This document shows positions 25,405 to 34,761 of a DNA stretch of 64,000 nt, piece by piece. The notes below the pieces were generated by a model. It was not told the origin of the DNA. It was given only the letters and a program-made list of their open reading frames with translations, and searched no databases. Both the position numbers and the translations under genes were made by a program. The stretch is from NCBI RefSeq assembly GCF_013179805.1, contig NZ_SRRZ01000023.1, positions 12,625 through 76,624 of the forward strand, written 5' to 3'. The DNA comes from Microcoleus asticus IPMA8 (GTDB lineage: Bacteria > Cyanobacteriota > Cyanobacteriia > Cyanobacteriales > Microcoleaceae). Position 1 is the stretch's first letter, and every line of letters starts with the position of its first letter.

Positions 25405-28050
25405 TTATTTTGATATTTGAGGAGTAGAAAATGCTTCGCACAGCAGCAGCCCCACCTGCTTGAGTAAAGCTTTGTTACCATCAGGGCATCCCGACTGAAT
25501 CAAACATTTAGGACAGCCAGAACTGCAAGAACAACTGCGGGCTAACTCAGCAGCCGCATGAGCTAATTGAGGGAGAGAACGAAAAATAGCTTCCGAGGTT
25601 CCCGAACCCCCTTCTGCTAAATCGTAAAAGAGTCCTGCATAGTCATTTGCACCTCTCTTCTCTACCAGAAAATTCACATCATTAGGTGAAGCCAAAATAG
25701 TCAGAGGTAAAGCTGCTAAAATTTGATGGCCGAAACTGTGAATAGCCAACAAATTCGCGGGGTACTCCCACAACTGCTGATATCCGGGCTCCATCTGCTG
25801 TTGAGATTGAAGCAATTCCTGGCGAGTAGCTGTTACTACCTGTTGCAGATAACATTCAACCGGGGAATTAAAACTAATTTGCAGTACAGGAGTCGCAAAT
25901 TTTATTTCGTAAGGTTGCTCAAAGTTTACCTCATTAAGAACCGATGTTAGCTCAGCAGAGCGAGTTCTCTTGCCACAAACAGGACACGCAGTACATTTTG
26001 GTAAATGCTCTTTGTAATTGACACACTTTCTATTTAGACAAGTTAACTCGTAATTGCGAGTTAATAATTGATAACCAGTGACGAGTTGGCTAATTTCTCC
26101 CCAAACCAGTTCCAGAATAGCTTGAGCTGGAATTGCATTACTATCCGTTGAATTGGTTTGAACATTTCCTTCAACTTCTGGAATGACCAACGGGATTTGT
26201 TGAGGCAAACTCAAATTCTGCTTGAGGCTGGTATGAGTGTGGCTAATCGCTACAGTAAACAGTCGAGTTTCAGGGGTGTTTTGCAAAATAGCTTTGCCAT
26301 TCAAGAGCGAGCGCGAAGTATAAGTCACCAAACAGCCGTCTGAGTTTTGCGTGCGGTAAATAGCACCAGGAAATACCTCTCGATAAGCAATCTCCGCACT
26401 GAGGAGTTCAATCTCTTCTTGAGTCTCCGCATCCACCAGTTGTATCGTGCTAGAACCCGTTCCCCCTCGAAAGTTTACATCTTTATGGGGAAAGCCCTTA
26501 GCCCATAATTTATCCCGGCTTCTGTGAAGAACACCTTGCTCAATTAAAGCCGTTGCAATTTGAGGAGCGCTCTTGCCAAAGTAGTGCTTGAGCTTATTGG
26601 CAGGAATGCCTGTTTCGACAGCCGCGCACATCAAATGTTTGGCAATATCTATGGGATAATTGGCATTAAAGCTCACCAATTCAGATTCGGCGGACAGCAA
26701 CAATTCAGGGCGCTCGGCAAAATAGTTATCCAAAGGTGATTGTGCAATAGGAATGAAGACAATTAAACCGGAGTTTGCGCGACCAGCCCGGCCAGCCCTC
26801 TGCCTGAAAGCTTGCAAGCTTCCCGGCCATCCCCTAATAATAGCAAAATCAAGTTGAGGCAAATCAATTCCCGCCTCGAGAGCGCTAGTGCTGAGGATAC
26901 ACTTAACTGTTCCTGACTGCAAAGAGTTAATAATTTCCATGCGGCGCTCGCTTGTTAAACTGCCGTAGAAAATTGCTACTTGCGACTCAATTCCCGAGTT
27001 AGTTTGAGTTACAGCTTCTTGCTTAAAAGTTGCCCACAAGTTCTTAATTGCTTGTCTGCCGTTACCGAAGCAAATTCCGCTTTGCCCTTGCTGCAACAAA
27101 AACATAATGATGCGAGCAACATCGGAATTAGCATCATGAGTCGGTTTAGTAACAATTAATTGCCGTTCTGGGACAGCAGCTCCGCTAGAGTTAATCCAAA
27201 CTAACCGCTCGGGTTTATTGATATTTCGCTTTCGACTTCTACCAGATAGTAACTTTGCTAATTTAACGGGATTGCCAACGGTAGCACTCAATATCAGGAA
27301 TTGCAGTTTTTGAGAAGAACCTCCGCGCTCGTCTACTGCCAATTTTAATCGGCGAATTAAGCTAGCCATGTTAGCTCCGTAAACTCCGTTAAAAGTGTGA
27401 GCTTCATCTAGGACAATATAGCGGAGGCGACTTAAAAAATGCTGCCAAGGCTGACTCCAATGAACGCCTTTCAGCGCATAGTGAATTAATTCTGGTGTTG
27501 CGCTGATTATGCTAGGGTTTGCAGCTAATAATTGTTCTCGGGTTTTGGGAGGAGTATCCCCAGTTAGAAGTGCAAGGCGCGGGCGCGCAGGCTCAGGAAT
27601 CAGTTGGAGCAAATCGGCAAGTTTTTGACTTTGGTCGGCTGTTAAAGCTTTCAAGCCATAAATAGAGAGTGCAGTAAATTGATGTTGGAGAATGCCCTCT
27701 AAAATAGGCAAGTACGCACTTAAAGATTTGCCAGAAGCTGTTGCTGTGCTGAGGATGACATCTTTGCCCTGGCGCACGGCTTTGAGTGTTTTAATTTGGT
27801 GCGAATAAAGCTGTTGAATGCCTTGGCTGTGCAAAGCAGAAATTATTGAAGGCGGCAAGTCTTGAGGAATTTTGTAGAGCTTAGGAGTTGTAGCAGTCGC
27901 GATTGTCTGATAAATAACCTCTTCGCCTAAAAACTCACACAAATCGGCTGTTGCAGTTGGCTGCAAATGGCTTGCTTCTGGAAAGTTATTTGGGTGAAAA
28001 TCATGTCTGGCTATTAGTTGGGAAAGAAGGTTGATATAATTGGGAGGCAT
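25405..28050 (-). CDS. DEAD/DEAH-box helicase with DUF1998 domain (MrfA/YprA-like)
   Basis: 881 aa superfamily-2 helicase. The Q-motif-like LYSHQIKTL leads to Walker A STATASGKS (about 101-109), DEAH (LDEAHTF, about 216), SAT (LILSATVGNP), and the C-terminal helicase motifs LEAGIDLPQLD and QRAGRAGR. The C-terminus carries the zinc-binding Cys cluster of DUF1998 (CSCSSGCPKCLIQSGC, near 845). A second Cys set lies near 680 (CLNRKC...CTACPVCGK). MrfA in Bacillus takes part in mitomycin-type adduct repair, so a DNA-repair role is likely. It has a leader hairpin at 28084. Confidence 0.85.
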   Translation of the reverse strand: MPPNYINLLSQLIARHDFHPNNFPEASHLQPTATADLCEFLGEEVIYQTIATATTPKLYKIPQDLPPSIISALHSQGIQQLYSHQIKTLKAVRQGKDVILSTATASGKSLSAYLPILEGILQHQFTALSIYGLKALTADQSQKLADLLQLIPEPARPRLALLTGDTPPKTREQLLAANPSIISATPELIHYALKGVHWSQPWQHFLSRLRYIVLDEAHTFNGVYGANMASLIRRLKLAVDERGGSSQKLQFLILSATVGNPVKLAKLLSGRSRKRNINKPERLVWINSSGAAVPERQLIVTKPTHDANSDVARIIMFLLQQGQSGICFGNGRQAIKNLWATFKQEAVTQTNSGIESQVAIFYGSLTSERRMEIINSLQSGTVKCILSTSALEAGIDLPQLDFAIIRGWPGSLQAFRQRAGRAGRANSGLIVFIPIAQSPLDNYFAERPELLLSAESELVSFNANYPIDIAKHLMCAAVETGIPANKLKHYFGKSAPQIATALIEQGVLHRSRDKLWAKGFPHKDVNFRGGTGSSTIQLVDAETQEEIELLSAEIAYREVFPGAIYRTQNSDGCLVTYTSRSLLNGKAILQNTPETRLFTVAISHTHTSLKQNLSLPQQIPLVIPEVEGNVQTNSTDSNAIPAQAILELVWGEISQLVTGYQLLTRNYELTCLNRKCVNYKEHLPKCTACPVCGKRTRSAELTSVLNEVNFEQPYEIKFATPVLQISFNSPVECYLQQVVTATRQELLQSQQQMEPGYQQLWEYPANLLAIHSFGHQILAALPLTILASPNDVNFLVEKRGANDYAGLFYDLAEGGSGTSEAIFRSLPQLAHAAAELARSCSCSSGCPKCLIQSGCPDGNKALLKQVGLLLCEAFSTPQISK

Positions 28051-28083
28051 TGGTCACTCTAAGAATGAATCTTTTCTCTCTTA

Positions 28084-28097
28084 CTACCGATAGGTAG
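28084..28097 (-). promoter_or_regulatory. Leader hairpin, CTACC(TATC)GGTAG
   Basis: A perfect 5-bp stem with the loop TATC on the minus strand, 34 nt before the MrfA-like start. Confidence 0.55.
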
Positions 28098-28539
28098 GAA
28101 AAAGAAGGAGAGAGGAAATTCCAAAAAAACCAACTGGGAGTCGGACTGAATTTGGTGGCAATTATGGGTTTGGGTTCAGGAACTAGGGAAACGGTAGGTC
28201 TCTGGCTCACTGCGCGATTACCCTGCCCCGTGAGACGCTAGCATTAACACAGTACACTTGCTATGTATATAGCGGTTCTCAAGCAAGTGAGGCGTCAACT
28301 GCCCATTAAGCTGCTACGCATTTAAAGTGTCTATTGGGAATGAGGGGGAGAGAGGGAGAGGGGAAGGGGAGCATCCCGGTTTTGTAAATGGTTAAAAGTA
28401 TGATATGAGCCAAAATTTTTCGCCCGGCGCTACATGATAGAACGGAAAAGTTGTCGTCCGCAGGCTAACCGAACTGGCGAGAGACGAGTATTTAAAGTAT
28501 GGGAGTTGGGAAGAAAAATATAGAAAAGGTGTCTATATT

Positions 28540-29597
28540 CTAGATTAATTCATTCAAGTAAGCACACCTAAGTTTGAGCATTTGATTAATATTTTCACGA
28601 CACCACTGAGCGCCGGAAATCTTCAATCTTCTATCAATCTGTTTGACTAATGATTCCACTGCTCCCGACCCAATAGAACAAATATTTTGGCGGGATAAGA
28701 GTTGATAGTTGACAATTCGATTCCGATGTTTTGTGAGATATTTACAGAAGTTAGTAGTCTGACGACTACTGCACAACTCAAACAACTTCATGGTTTCATC
28801 TATACGGCCTTGCCACAACAATTCTTTGGCTTTAGACAGCCGTTTCCTAGACCCTGCTACTTTGTACAGATTTTCTACTAAATGATACCAGTCTAAGATT
28901 TCTCGGCGATTACCATCCGGATTGAATTTACCGATCAGATTCCAAATTCCGTCATGTCCATCACCCAAACAAGTCACTAGGGAATTTAACGGCTGACGAT
29001 TGACATAATCAATCAATACTTCATTTTTCAGAAAATATGCAGCATAAAAGCTGCCATGAAGACTAACTGCTTTGTAATCCAGCCAGTGAGAACCCTCCCC
29101 TTTTGGTCCTCTAACACGCACTTTCCCTCCATCCACACTGGTTTCTTTAATTGGGGTGAATGCTACTGGTTCGACCCACTCTTGGTTTTCTACCAATCTA
29201 TGTAAACTGGTATGACCTATCTTGACTCCCGTCTGTACTTCAATTTCTTGAGATGCCTTGGAATAGGATAACAGGGCTACTTGTCGCAGACAGCATTTCT
29301 CAAAAAAAGGGGCTAAGCGAGTCGATTTTTTGAGATTTAATTTTTCTGCTTGTTTTTCGGTAATTTTTAACTCACCCACACAGCTTTTTACTGTTCGGGG
29401 GCGTCCTTTGTCTGTTCCCGTGGTTTCTTTGATAAAAAAAAAGCAACTTCGGGTCCCACTATCTCTATCCATTGTTTTCTCAAGTGCCCTTCTATTGTTT
29501 CCAGGCTATCTAATGCCTCGGGGGGAGTGTTTCTGTATAAAATTTTGGCGATTTCAGCAGTATGAGCTTGTAAGCGTGCTTGTTCGTCAGGCGTCAT
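28540..29597 (-). CDS. ISKra4-family transposase, joined by -1 frameshift
   Basis: A first frame from 29597 gives 69 aa (EEALDSLETIEGHLRKQW-type start of the family) and runs over a T9 tract on the coding strand. A -1 slip there joins it to the main frame, giving ...EVAFFFIKETTG. The main frame ends at 28540 and shows the DDE features SVDGGKVRVRG, CLGDGHDGIWN, REILDWYHLVENLYK and the C-terminal IGSGAVESLVKQIDRR. A slippery T tract at exactly the frame junction suggests programmed frameshifting, not decay, so the protein may be active. Confidence 0.8.
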
Positions 29598-29676
29598 ATT
29601 TAGTCTCTCAAAATTATTTATTGACTATTGTAACTCTTGAGACACTCTATTCTTCAGTTCCTCTAAAATGGCTGAT

Positions 29677-30850
29677 GGGAGCATCTCAGTTATGCAATAA
29701 GTAGAAATACTCAGGCAAAAGCAAGATTAAGATAAGAGCAGCGATGCTTGAGAACTTGAGAGATATTGTTGCGGTTCCATTGAGCGCCCGATATTTTAAT
29801 TCTACGCCCAATCTGCTTAATGGTCGATTCGACCGCGCCAGAGCCAATCGTAATTCCTTGAGATTGAAAGGAATGGTAGTCAGGTATGCGTAGTCGATGT
29901 CTTTCAAGATAAGCCAGAAAGTTTTTAACTTGAGGAGCATCCCCATCTGCAAAAGCAGCGATAGCTTGCTCGATTCTGCCATACCATAGGCTAGTTTCAA
30001 CTTTTCTTAACCGCTTGTCAGAACCACCGAGCTTGTAGAGATTTTCTTTAAGATGATACCAGTCAAGAATTTCGCGCCTTTGCGGAGGTGTGGAGATGTT
30101 CGCCATTAAATTCCACACCCCTGGATGACCATCGCCCAAACAAGTAATCGTTTCTGACAAAGGCTGACGATTGACCCAATCTAGCAAGGCTTGATTTTCT
30201 AGAAAGAATGCAGCATGGGCTTGTTTGTGTAAAGTCACCGCTTTATAGTCTCGCCACTCACTAGCTTTTCCTTGATCTGTCCTCAATCTTGCCTTACCGC
30301 CATCTATACTTAGATCTGTCACGGTTTGCTCTGCGATGACTTCAACGAATTCTTGCCGATGGACTAGACGTTGTTGGGTGCTGTGGTCAATATATATTCC
30401 CGTCAGTTGCTTCAAATCTCTTGCTGCATTGGCGTATGAAACATTTGCACTCAGCAATAAGCAACTTGCTTCGAGTTGTGGACTCAATCGGGTTCGTTTC
30501 TTCAATCCCAGTTTCTGGCTTTGTTTCTCACTGACTTGCCATACTCCCAGACAGGTTTGAATCCCTCTTTGTCTCCCTGCTCTTGTTTTGCTGTTGCTGC
30601 TTAAAAAAATTTCCAATCTCTGGCGCTACTTCTTTTAGTACATGGTCTCTGACTGCTAGTTCAATGCTGGCAAAGTCTTTCAGTTGTTCTTTTGGTGTAT
30701 TCTTTAGAAGTATTGCGGCAGCAGCTTGCAAATGTTCTTGTAAGATTTTACTTTCTTCGGGTGTCATCAATTTTTCCTTCTATCTTTTGTCTTCTTCTCT
30801 CATGCTTTCTCTGTGAGTATTTCTACTCATTACATAACTGAGATGCTCCC
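29677..30850 (-). mobile_element. ISKra4-family element, copy 2, with exact target duplication
   Basis: It starts GGGAGCATCTCAGTTATG at 29677 and ends with the inverse at 30850; the match extends through AGTAGAAATACTCA with two or three differences. The 8-bp direct repeat TGGCTGAT flanks it (29669-29676 and 30851-30858). Length is 1174 bp. It sits inside copy 1 of the same family. The short MITE at 14843 shares its termini. Confidence 0.9.
29711..30770 (-). pseudogene. ISKra4-family transposase, frame junction apparently broken
   Basis: The first frame (from 30770, TPEESKILQEHLQAAAAILLKNTPKEQ) and the main frame (to 29711, with LSIDGGKARLR, CLGDGHPGVWN, REILDWYHLKENLYK, IGSGAVESTIKQIGRRIK) meet at a T7 tract. 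Here the main frame is +1 from the first, where copy 1 needs -1 on a T9 tract. One T lost from a T8 ancestor would explain this. It may be non-productive unless polymerase slippage adds a base. The two proteins are clearly homologous but not recent duplicates. Confidence 0.65.
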
Positions 30851-31189
30851 TGGCTGATTGACTCTCAAACATATTTTTGGAGGAAGCTAAGTGTTGGCTT
30901 TTCCCAAAAGCAGCGCCTTTTATCATACTTTTGTATACTTGCAAAATCGGGATGCTCCCGAGGGGAAGAGAGTGCAGTTCGGAGTTGAAGGTTGGAATGT
31001 AGCAAAGAAGAGAGGGAGAGGGGGAGAAAGGGAGAAGGGGAGAAAGGGAGAAATTTTTACGCTTTTTCTACAAGGATTGAAGTATATAATTTAAAGACGC
31101 GACAGCTTACCAATTACCAATTACCAATTACCAGATGTACCTCATTTAACGCAGAAGTGTTATAGTATCCAATTAAGAATAATAAACCT

Positions 31190-31792
31190 ATGCCTTACAG
31201 TAAATTTACTCTCAGCAAAGCTGTCGATGATTTCCATCTCACAATCATTGAAGGCTCGCGTTTCTTACCAGAAATTTCCCCTGTCACTCCTAGCCCTTTA
31301 CTACAGGATATTCTTAAAGAAACGATTCCCTGGGCGATCGCGGTGAGTAGCGAAAAAGCTCGTTCGGAGGGGATTATCAATCCTGTGTTACTAGAAGTAA
31401 AACGCCAACTTCAAGGACAGATTAGCGTTTTTTCAGGCGAAGAATTTAATGTAGAACCGGAGGCTGAACTCACAGGGTATGTTGACTTTCTTCTTAGTCG
31501 TTCTCCGGAGCAACTATTTATCAAAGCCCCTGCGGTTATATTGGTGGAAGCCAAAAAAGAAGACCTTAAACCGGCTCTTGGGCAATGCCTTGCAGAAATG
31601 GTTGCAGCTCAACGCTTTAACCAACAAAAGCAACAGCCGATATCGACGATTTACGGAACGGTAACTAGCGGTACTGTCTGGCGGTTTCTTAAATTAGAAG
31701 AGCAATGCGCGTCCATTGATCTTACAGATTATCCACTACCTCCGGTTGAGCAAATCTTGGGCTTTCTGGTTTGGATGATGCAGGAAAGATGA
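31190..31792 (+). CDS. PD-(D/E)XK nuclease-fold-like protein, paralogue 1
   Basis: 200 aa. The nuclease-like core is GYVDFLLSRSPEQLFIKAPAVILVEAKKEDLKPALGQCLAEM (residues about 97-138), with Asp, then Glu-x-Lys (VEAKK) and the trailing Gln region, as in PD-(D/E)XK enzymes. It is a common cyanobacterial family of unknown target. The protein at 59389-60012 is a clear paralogue. It stands alone after the ISKra4 elements and before a 236-bp gene-free stretch. Confidence 0.65.
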   Translation: MPYSKFTLSKAVDDFHLTIIEGSRFLPEISPVTPSPLLQDILKETIPWAIAVSSEKARSEGIINPVLLEVKRQLQGQISVFSGEEFNVEPEAELTGYVDFLLSRSPEQLFIKAPAVILVEAKKEDLKPALGQCLAEMVAAQRFNQQKQQPISTIYGTVTSGTVWRFLKLEEQCASIDLTDYPLPPVEQILGFLVWMMQER

Positions 31793-31997
31793 GCTGCTCT
31801 TAAACAGAAATAGCGACCTAGTGCGATAAATAAACTCCAAAACTTCTTTGATAAATTAATGATAAAAACAACTTCTTTATCACTACAGTTAATTAAGACT
31901 TACGCATAAACTCTATCTGTAGGGTATGCCGCCGCGCACCTTACTGCTACCAATAGTGTTGCAAAGCAGTTTTTGTGTTCAGAACTGTTAATGAAAG

Positions 31998-32019
31998 GCT
32001 GCCGAATTAACTCGGCAGC
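31998..32019 (-). terminator. Hairpin after holA
   Basis: A perfect 8-bp stem GCTGCCGA/TCGGCAGC with a 6-nt loop, about 10 bp after the holA stop on the minus strand, followed by CTTTCATT. It probably ends the dnaX-holA transcript. Confidence 0.6.
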
Positions 32020-32028
32020 GCTTTCCTG

Positions 32029-32985
32029 TTATTTAAGGTGAGTGAGTTGAGTGATGGTGAGCAAAGCAGGCAACATTGAGTCAGGCTTATCTCCTGTTTT
32101 GAGAGCAATTTCTAAATCAAACAAAATGGAGAGCGATCGACTTAAGAAGTTCGTAGATACTTCCTTAACCTCCTGCTTAAGGAAATACAGCCGTTTGGGG
32201 TTACTAATTCCGCACATACTAGCAATTTCGCTATCAGAACGTTGTTGGTCGGAATTGATAGTAGCTTTTACCCACAGCCAAGTTTTAAACTGAGTTTGGA
32301 GAGTGGCAATAATTGCTAAAGGAAACTCTGCCCGAGATAGCAATTCATCAAGCACCTTAATTGCCGCCACTGCTTGACCTTTTAAAAGAGCTTCGGCAAG
32401 TTGAAAACAGTTGGCTGTGGTAGCTGGAACGAGGATTTTAGCAGCTTCTTTCGTAATGCGAGCGCCTGCTGCATAAATGGCTAATTTCTCTAATTCACTG
32501 ACTCTTCTAGCAGAATCGTTGCCAATCGCTACCGCTAGATAACTGACAGCATCTCTGGCAATTGAAAGATTCTTTTGTTTAGCAGTAGCAGCGATCGCAC
32601 TTTCAATCAAATCAGTACGCCAAGGGGGAATCAGAGTAAACTCCTTAAGTTTACCAAACAGCAATAAATGCTTGACTACCTTGAGCCGTTTGTCGATAAC
32701 AGCAGCAGTGAAGACTAAGTGCGTTGTAACAGGTAATTGGGGCAAAATTTGCAGCAATTCTAGCCCCATTTCTCCAAATTGCTTGAAATCGCAATTTTCA
32801 ACGACAATAAGTTTGTTTCCTCCGCCGAAAGGAACTGAAGCAGCAGCAGAGAGGGCTGCATCCAGGGAAGAAGCATCGAAGCGGTGGATGTTGAAATCTC
32901 GCCAGAGAGGATGAGTTTGAGTCTTAAACTTTTCAACTTCTCGTTCAATTGCGTAGGTGTCATTCCCAATTAGGATGCTAATCAT
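32029..32985 (-). CDS. holA: DNA polymerase III delta subunit
   Basis: 318 aa, about the normal length. It shows the delta pattern: ISILIGNDTYAIEREVEKFK at the start, SVPFGGGNKLIVVENCD (about 51-67), then HLVFTAAVIDKRLKVVKHL, and the C-terminal collar domain with ALLKGQAVAAIKVLDELLSRAEFPLAIIATLQTQFKTW. Delta opens the sliding clamp within the clamp loader. Its ATG overlaps the dnaX stop by 4 bp (ATGA), so the two loader parts are made together. A plasmid-borne copy is unusual. No delta-prime (holB) was seen in the window. Confidence 0.85.
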   Translation of the reverse strand: MISILIGNDTYAIEREVEKFKTQTHPLWRDFNIHRFDASSLDAALSAAASVPFGGGNKLIVVENCDFKQFGEMGLELLQILPQLPVTTHLVFTAAVIDKRLKVVKHLLLFGKLKEFTLIPPWRTDLIESAIAATAKQKNLSIARDAVSYLAVAIGNDSARRVSELEKLAIYAAGARITKEAAKILVPATTANCFQLAEALLKGQAVAAIKVLDELLSRAEFPLAIIATLQTQFKTWLWVKATINSDQQRSDSEIASMCGISNPKRLYFLKQEVKEVSTNFLSRSLSILFDLEIALKTGDKPDSMLPALLTITQLTHLK

Positions 32986-34397
32986 GCTGCTAACTCCTCC
33001 TGTTGTTTGACAGTAACAGTAACAGAGCGGCCTAAAGCTTTAGTAACAATCCGCTGCACGGATTCAAGGTGACTCTGAAACTTGTTGGCGTATTTTCTTT
33101 CTACTACTAACACACATGAATCAGCAGAAAGTTCGGCAATTTGAGCGCGGTTTAAGAGGCTACGATTGCCTGGTTTCGCTGCTGCTACTACTTGCGCCCA
33201 AGTTGTCTCAAAGTCAGGAGAATATGCCTCTATTTTTTGAGGGGTTTTATCAAATTTGTCGGGCTGATTAGATGGGAAAGTTGCCGGCAATCGCATTTCC
33301 TTGGCTACAGGTTTGCTTGACAGCATCAAGTTCAGCAGGCAAACTTCTAACCAAGTAGCTGCATTGGTGCTAGTTCTCAATTGAAATTCGGATTTTTGCA
33401 GTTGTGCACAAGCCGCATCAATTGTTTCAAAATCCAGATGAAGAGCGATCGATCGCAGTTGTGAGTAGCCTACTGGCCCTGCAATTAAATTCTGGCAGTG
33501 GCGCGTTGATTTGACAATGAGCAAATCTCTCATTGCTGCTAGCAAGCTGCTGAGAATCAGTTTGGGGGTTTTGCCGCTGTCAATGAGCGTTCTCGAAGAT
33601 TGCAGTACGCTTAAGGTATCGCCAGAATGAATGGCTTTGAGAAGGGCGATCGAGTCTTGCTCGCTGATGCTGCCAGATACTTCTGCAACTTGAGTTAGGG
33701 TAATCTCTGAGTTTAGCAGTGAAAGCTGAGAAAGTAATTGCAGGGCATCCCTTAACCCTCCGTCGCAGGTGCGAGCGAGATCCCGCATGGCATCACTTGC
33801 GATCTCAATAGATTCAGCGGAGCTAATTTTGTGCAATTGGCCGACAATAGCATCAACTGACAAGGCTCGGAAGTTAAAATTTTGGCAGCGGGAGATAATT
33901 GTCGGCAACACTTTATGTGCTTCAGTCGTACAGAGAATAAATACTACATGAGCCGGAGGTTCTTCAAGGCATTTGAGGAGAGCATTTTGAGCGCTGGTAC
34001 TGAGTTGGTGGCACTCGTCTAAAATCCAGATGCGGTAGCGGCTCAGCGCTGGGGCAAAGTTGCTGTGTTGTATTAATTCTCTGGCATCATCCACGCCATT
34101 GTGAGAGGCAGCATCGATTTCAGTTACGTCTAAGCTTGAACAGGAGTCAATGGTTTTGCAGCTTGAACATTCCCCGCAAGGAGTGGCGGTTGACTTTTTG
34201 CTATTCAAACAATTGAGGGATTTAGCAAGAATGCGAGCGGTTGAAGTTTTGCCTGTTCCTCTGGGGCCAGTAAATAGGTAAGCTTGAGCAATTTTGTCGG
34301 AGGTGATGGCATTGGTCAAGGTTGTTTTGATGGTGTCTTGACCCACTAATTCTTGCAGGTTTTTTGGTCGGTATTTGAGGTGCAGTGGTTGGTACAT
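32982..34397 (-). CDS. dnaX: DNA polymerase III gamma/tau subunit
   Basis: 471 aa. The AAA+ ATPase has Walker A GPRGTGKT (44-51), the zinc module CGECSSC with an earlier Cys, the Walker B-like LDECHQL, sensor LCTTEAHKV and the SRC arginine-finger motif (ISRCQNF). The C-terminus is short, so this is a gamma-like form without the tau extensions that bind DnaB and DnaE. It drives ATP-dependent loading of the beta clamp. It is first in an operon with holA and has a leader hairpin at 34429. Confidence 0.9.
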   Translation of the reverse strand: MYQPLHLKYRPKNLQELVGQDTIKTTLTNAITSDKIAQAYLFTGPRGTGKTSTARILAKSLNCLNSKKSTATPCGECSSCKTIDSCSSLDVTEIDAASHNGVDDARELIQHSNFAPALSRYRIWILDECHQLSTSAQNALLKCLEEPPAHVVFILCTTEAHKVLPTIISRCQNFNFRALSVDAIVGQLHKISSAESIEIASDAMRDLARTCDGGLRDALQLLSQLSLLNSEITLTQVAEVSGSISEQDSIALLKAIHSGDTLSVLQSSRTLIDSGKTPKLILSSLLAAMRDLLIVKSTRHCQNLIAGPVGYSQLRSIALHLDFETIDAACAQLQKSEFQLRTSTNAATWLEVCLLNLMLSSKPVAKEMRLPATFPSNQPDKFDKTPQKIEAYSPDFETTWAQVVAAAKPGNRSLLNRAQIAELSADSCVLVVERKYANKFQSHLESVQRIVTKALGRSVTVTVKQQEELAA

Positions 34398-34428
34398 TTT
34401 GAGTCGTTAGAATACTTCTGGTAACTAT

Positions 34429-34442
34429 TCCCCGATAGGGGA
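34429..34442 (-). promoter_or_regulatory. Leader hairpin, TCCCC(TATC)GGGGA
   Basis: A perfect 5-bp stem with the loop TATC on the minus strand, 32 nt before the dnaX start. The rest of the 364-bp gap to dnaN is AT-rich with no gene seen. Confidence 0.6.
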
Positions 34443-34761
34443 GCCGTGCCTGAAGTTATGCCATTTCTCAAAAATCTTGCTACAGAATTGTTAGCTTTGT
34501 TTGTGGGCTCTGTTTGTCAGGTGCGGATCTGTGAGATTGTTTGTCTAAATTAGGAATTTTTAATGGCGACACACCCTACGGCTACTATTGCATGAGTCTT
34601 GATAATTAGTATTAATATAAGTTGTTGGTGCGAGAGTATTGAACACACTTGTAGATAATTTTTATGTTAAAATAGGAATTTAAATTATCCTAATTTATAC
34701 AGTAATAGGCTCCGAATTGGGGCAGGAGAGGGCATCAAATTTAGATGCCGCTCCCCACCTT

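Larger units (their letters stand above)
28367..30959 (-). mobile_element. ISKra4-family element, copy 1, interrupted by copy 2
   Basis: The ends are inverted repeats of about 45 bp: GGGAGCATCCCGGTTTTG at 28367 and the inverse of CAAAATCGGGATGCTCCC ending at 30959, both continuing into AAAAGTATGATA. Purine-rich flanks share GAGGGGAA, a likely 8-bp target duplication in a GGGAGAGG repeat. A second element (29677-30850) has inserted between its transposase gene and its right end. Without that insertion the element would be about 1.4 kb. Confidence 0.75.
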
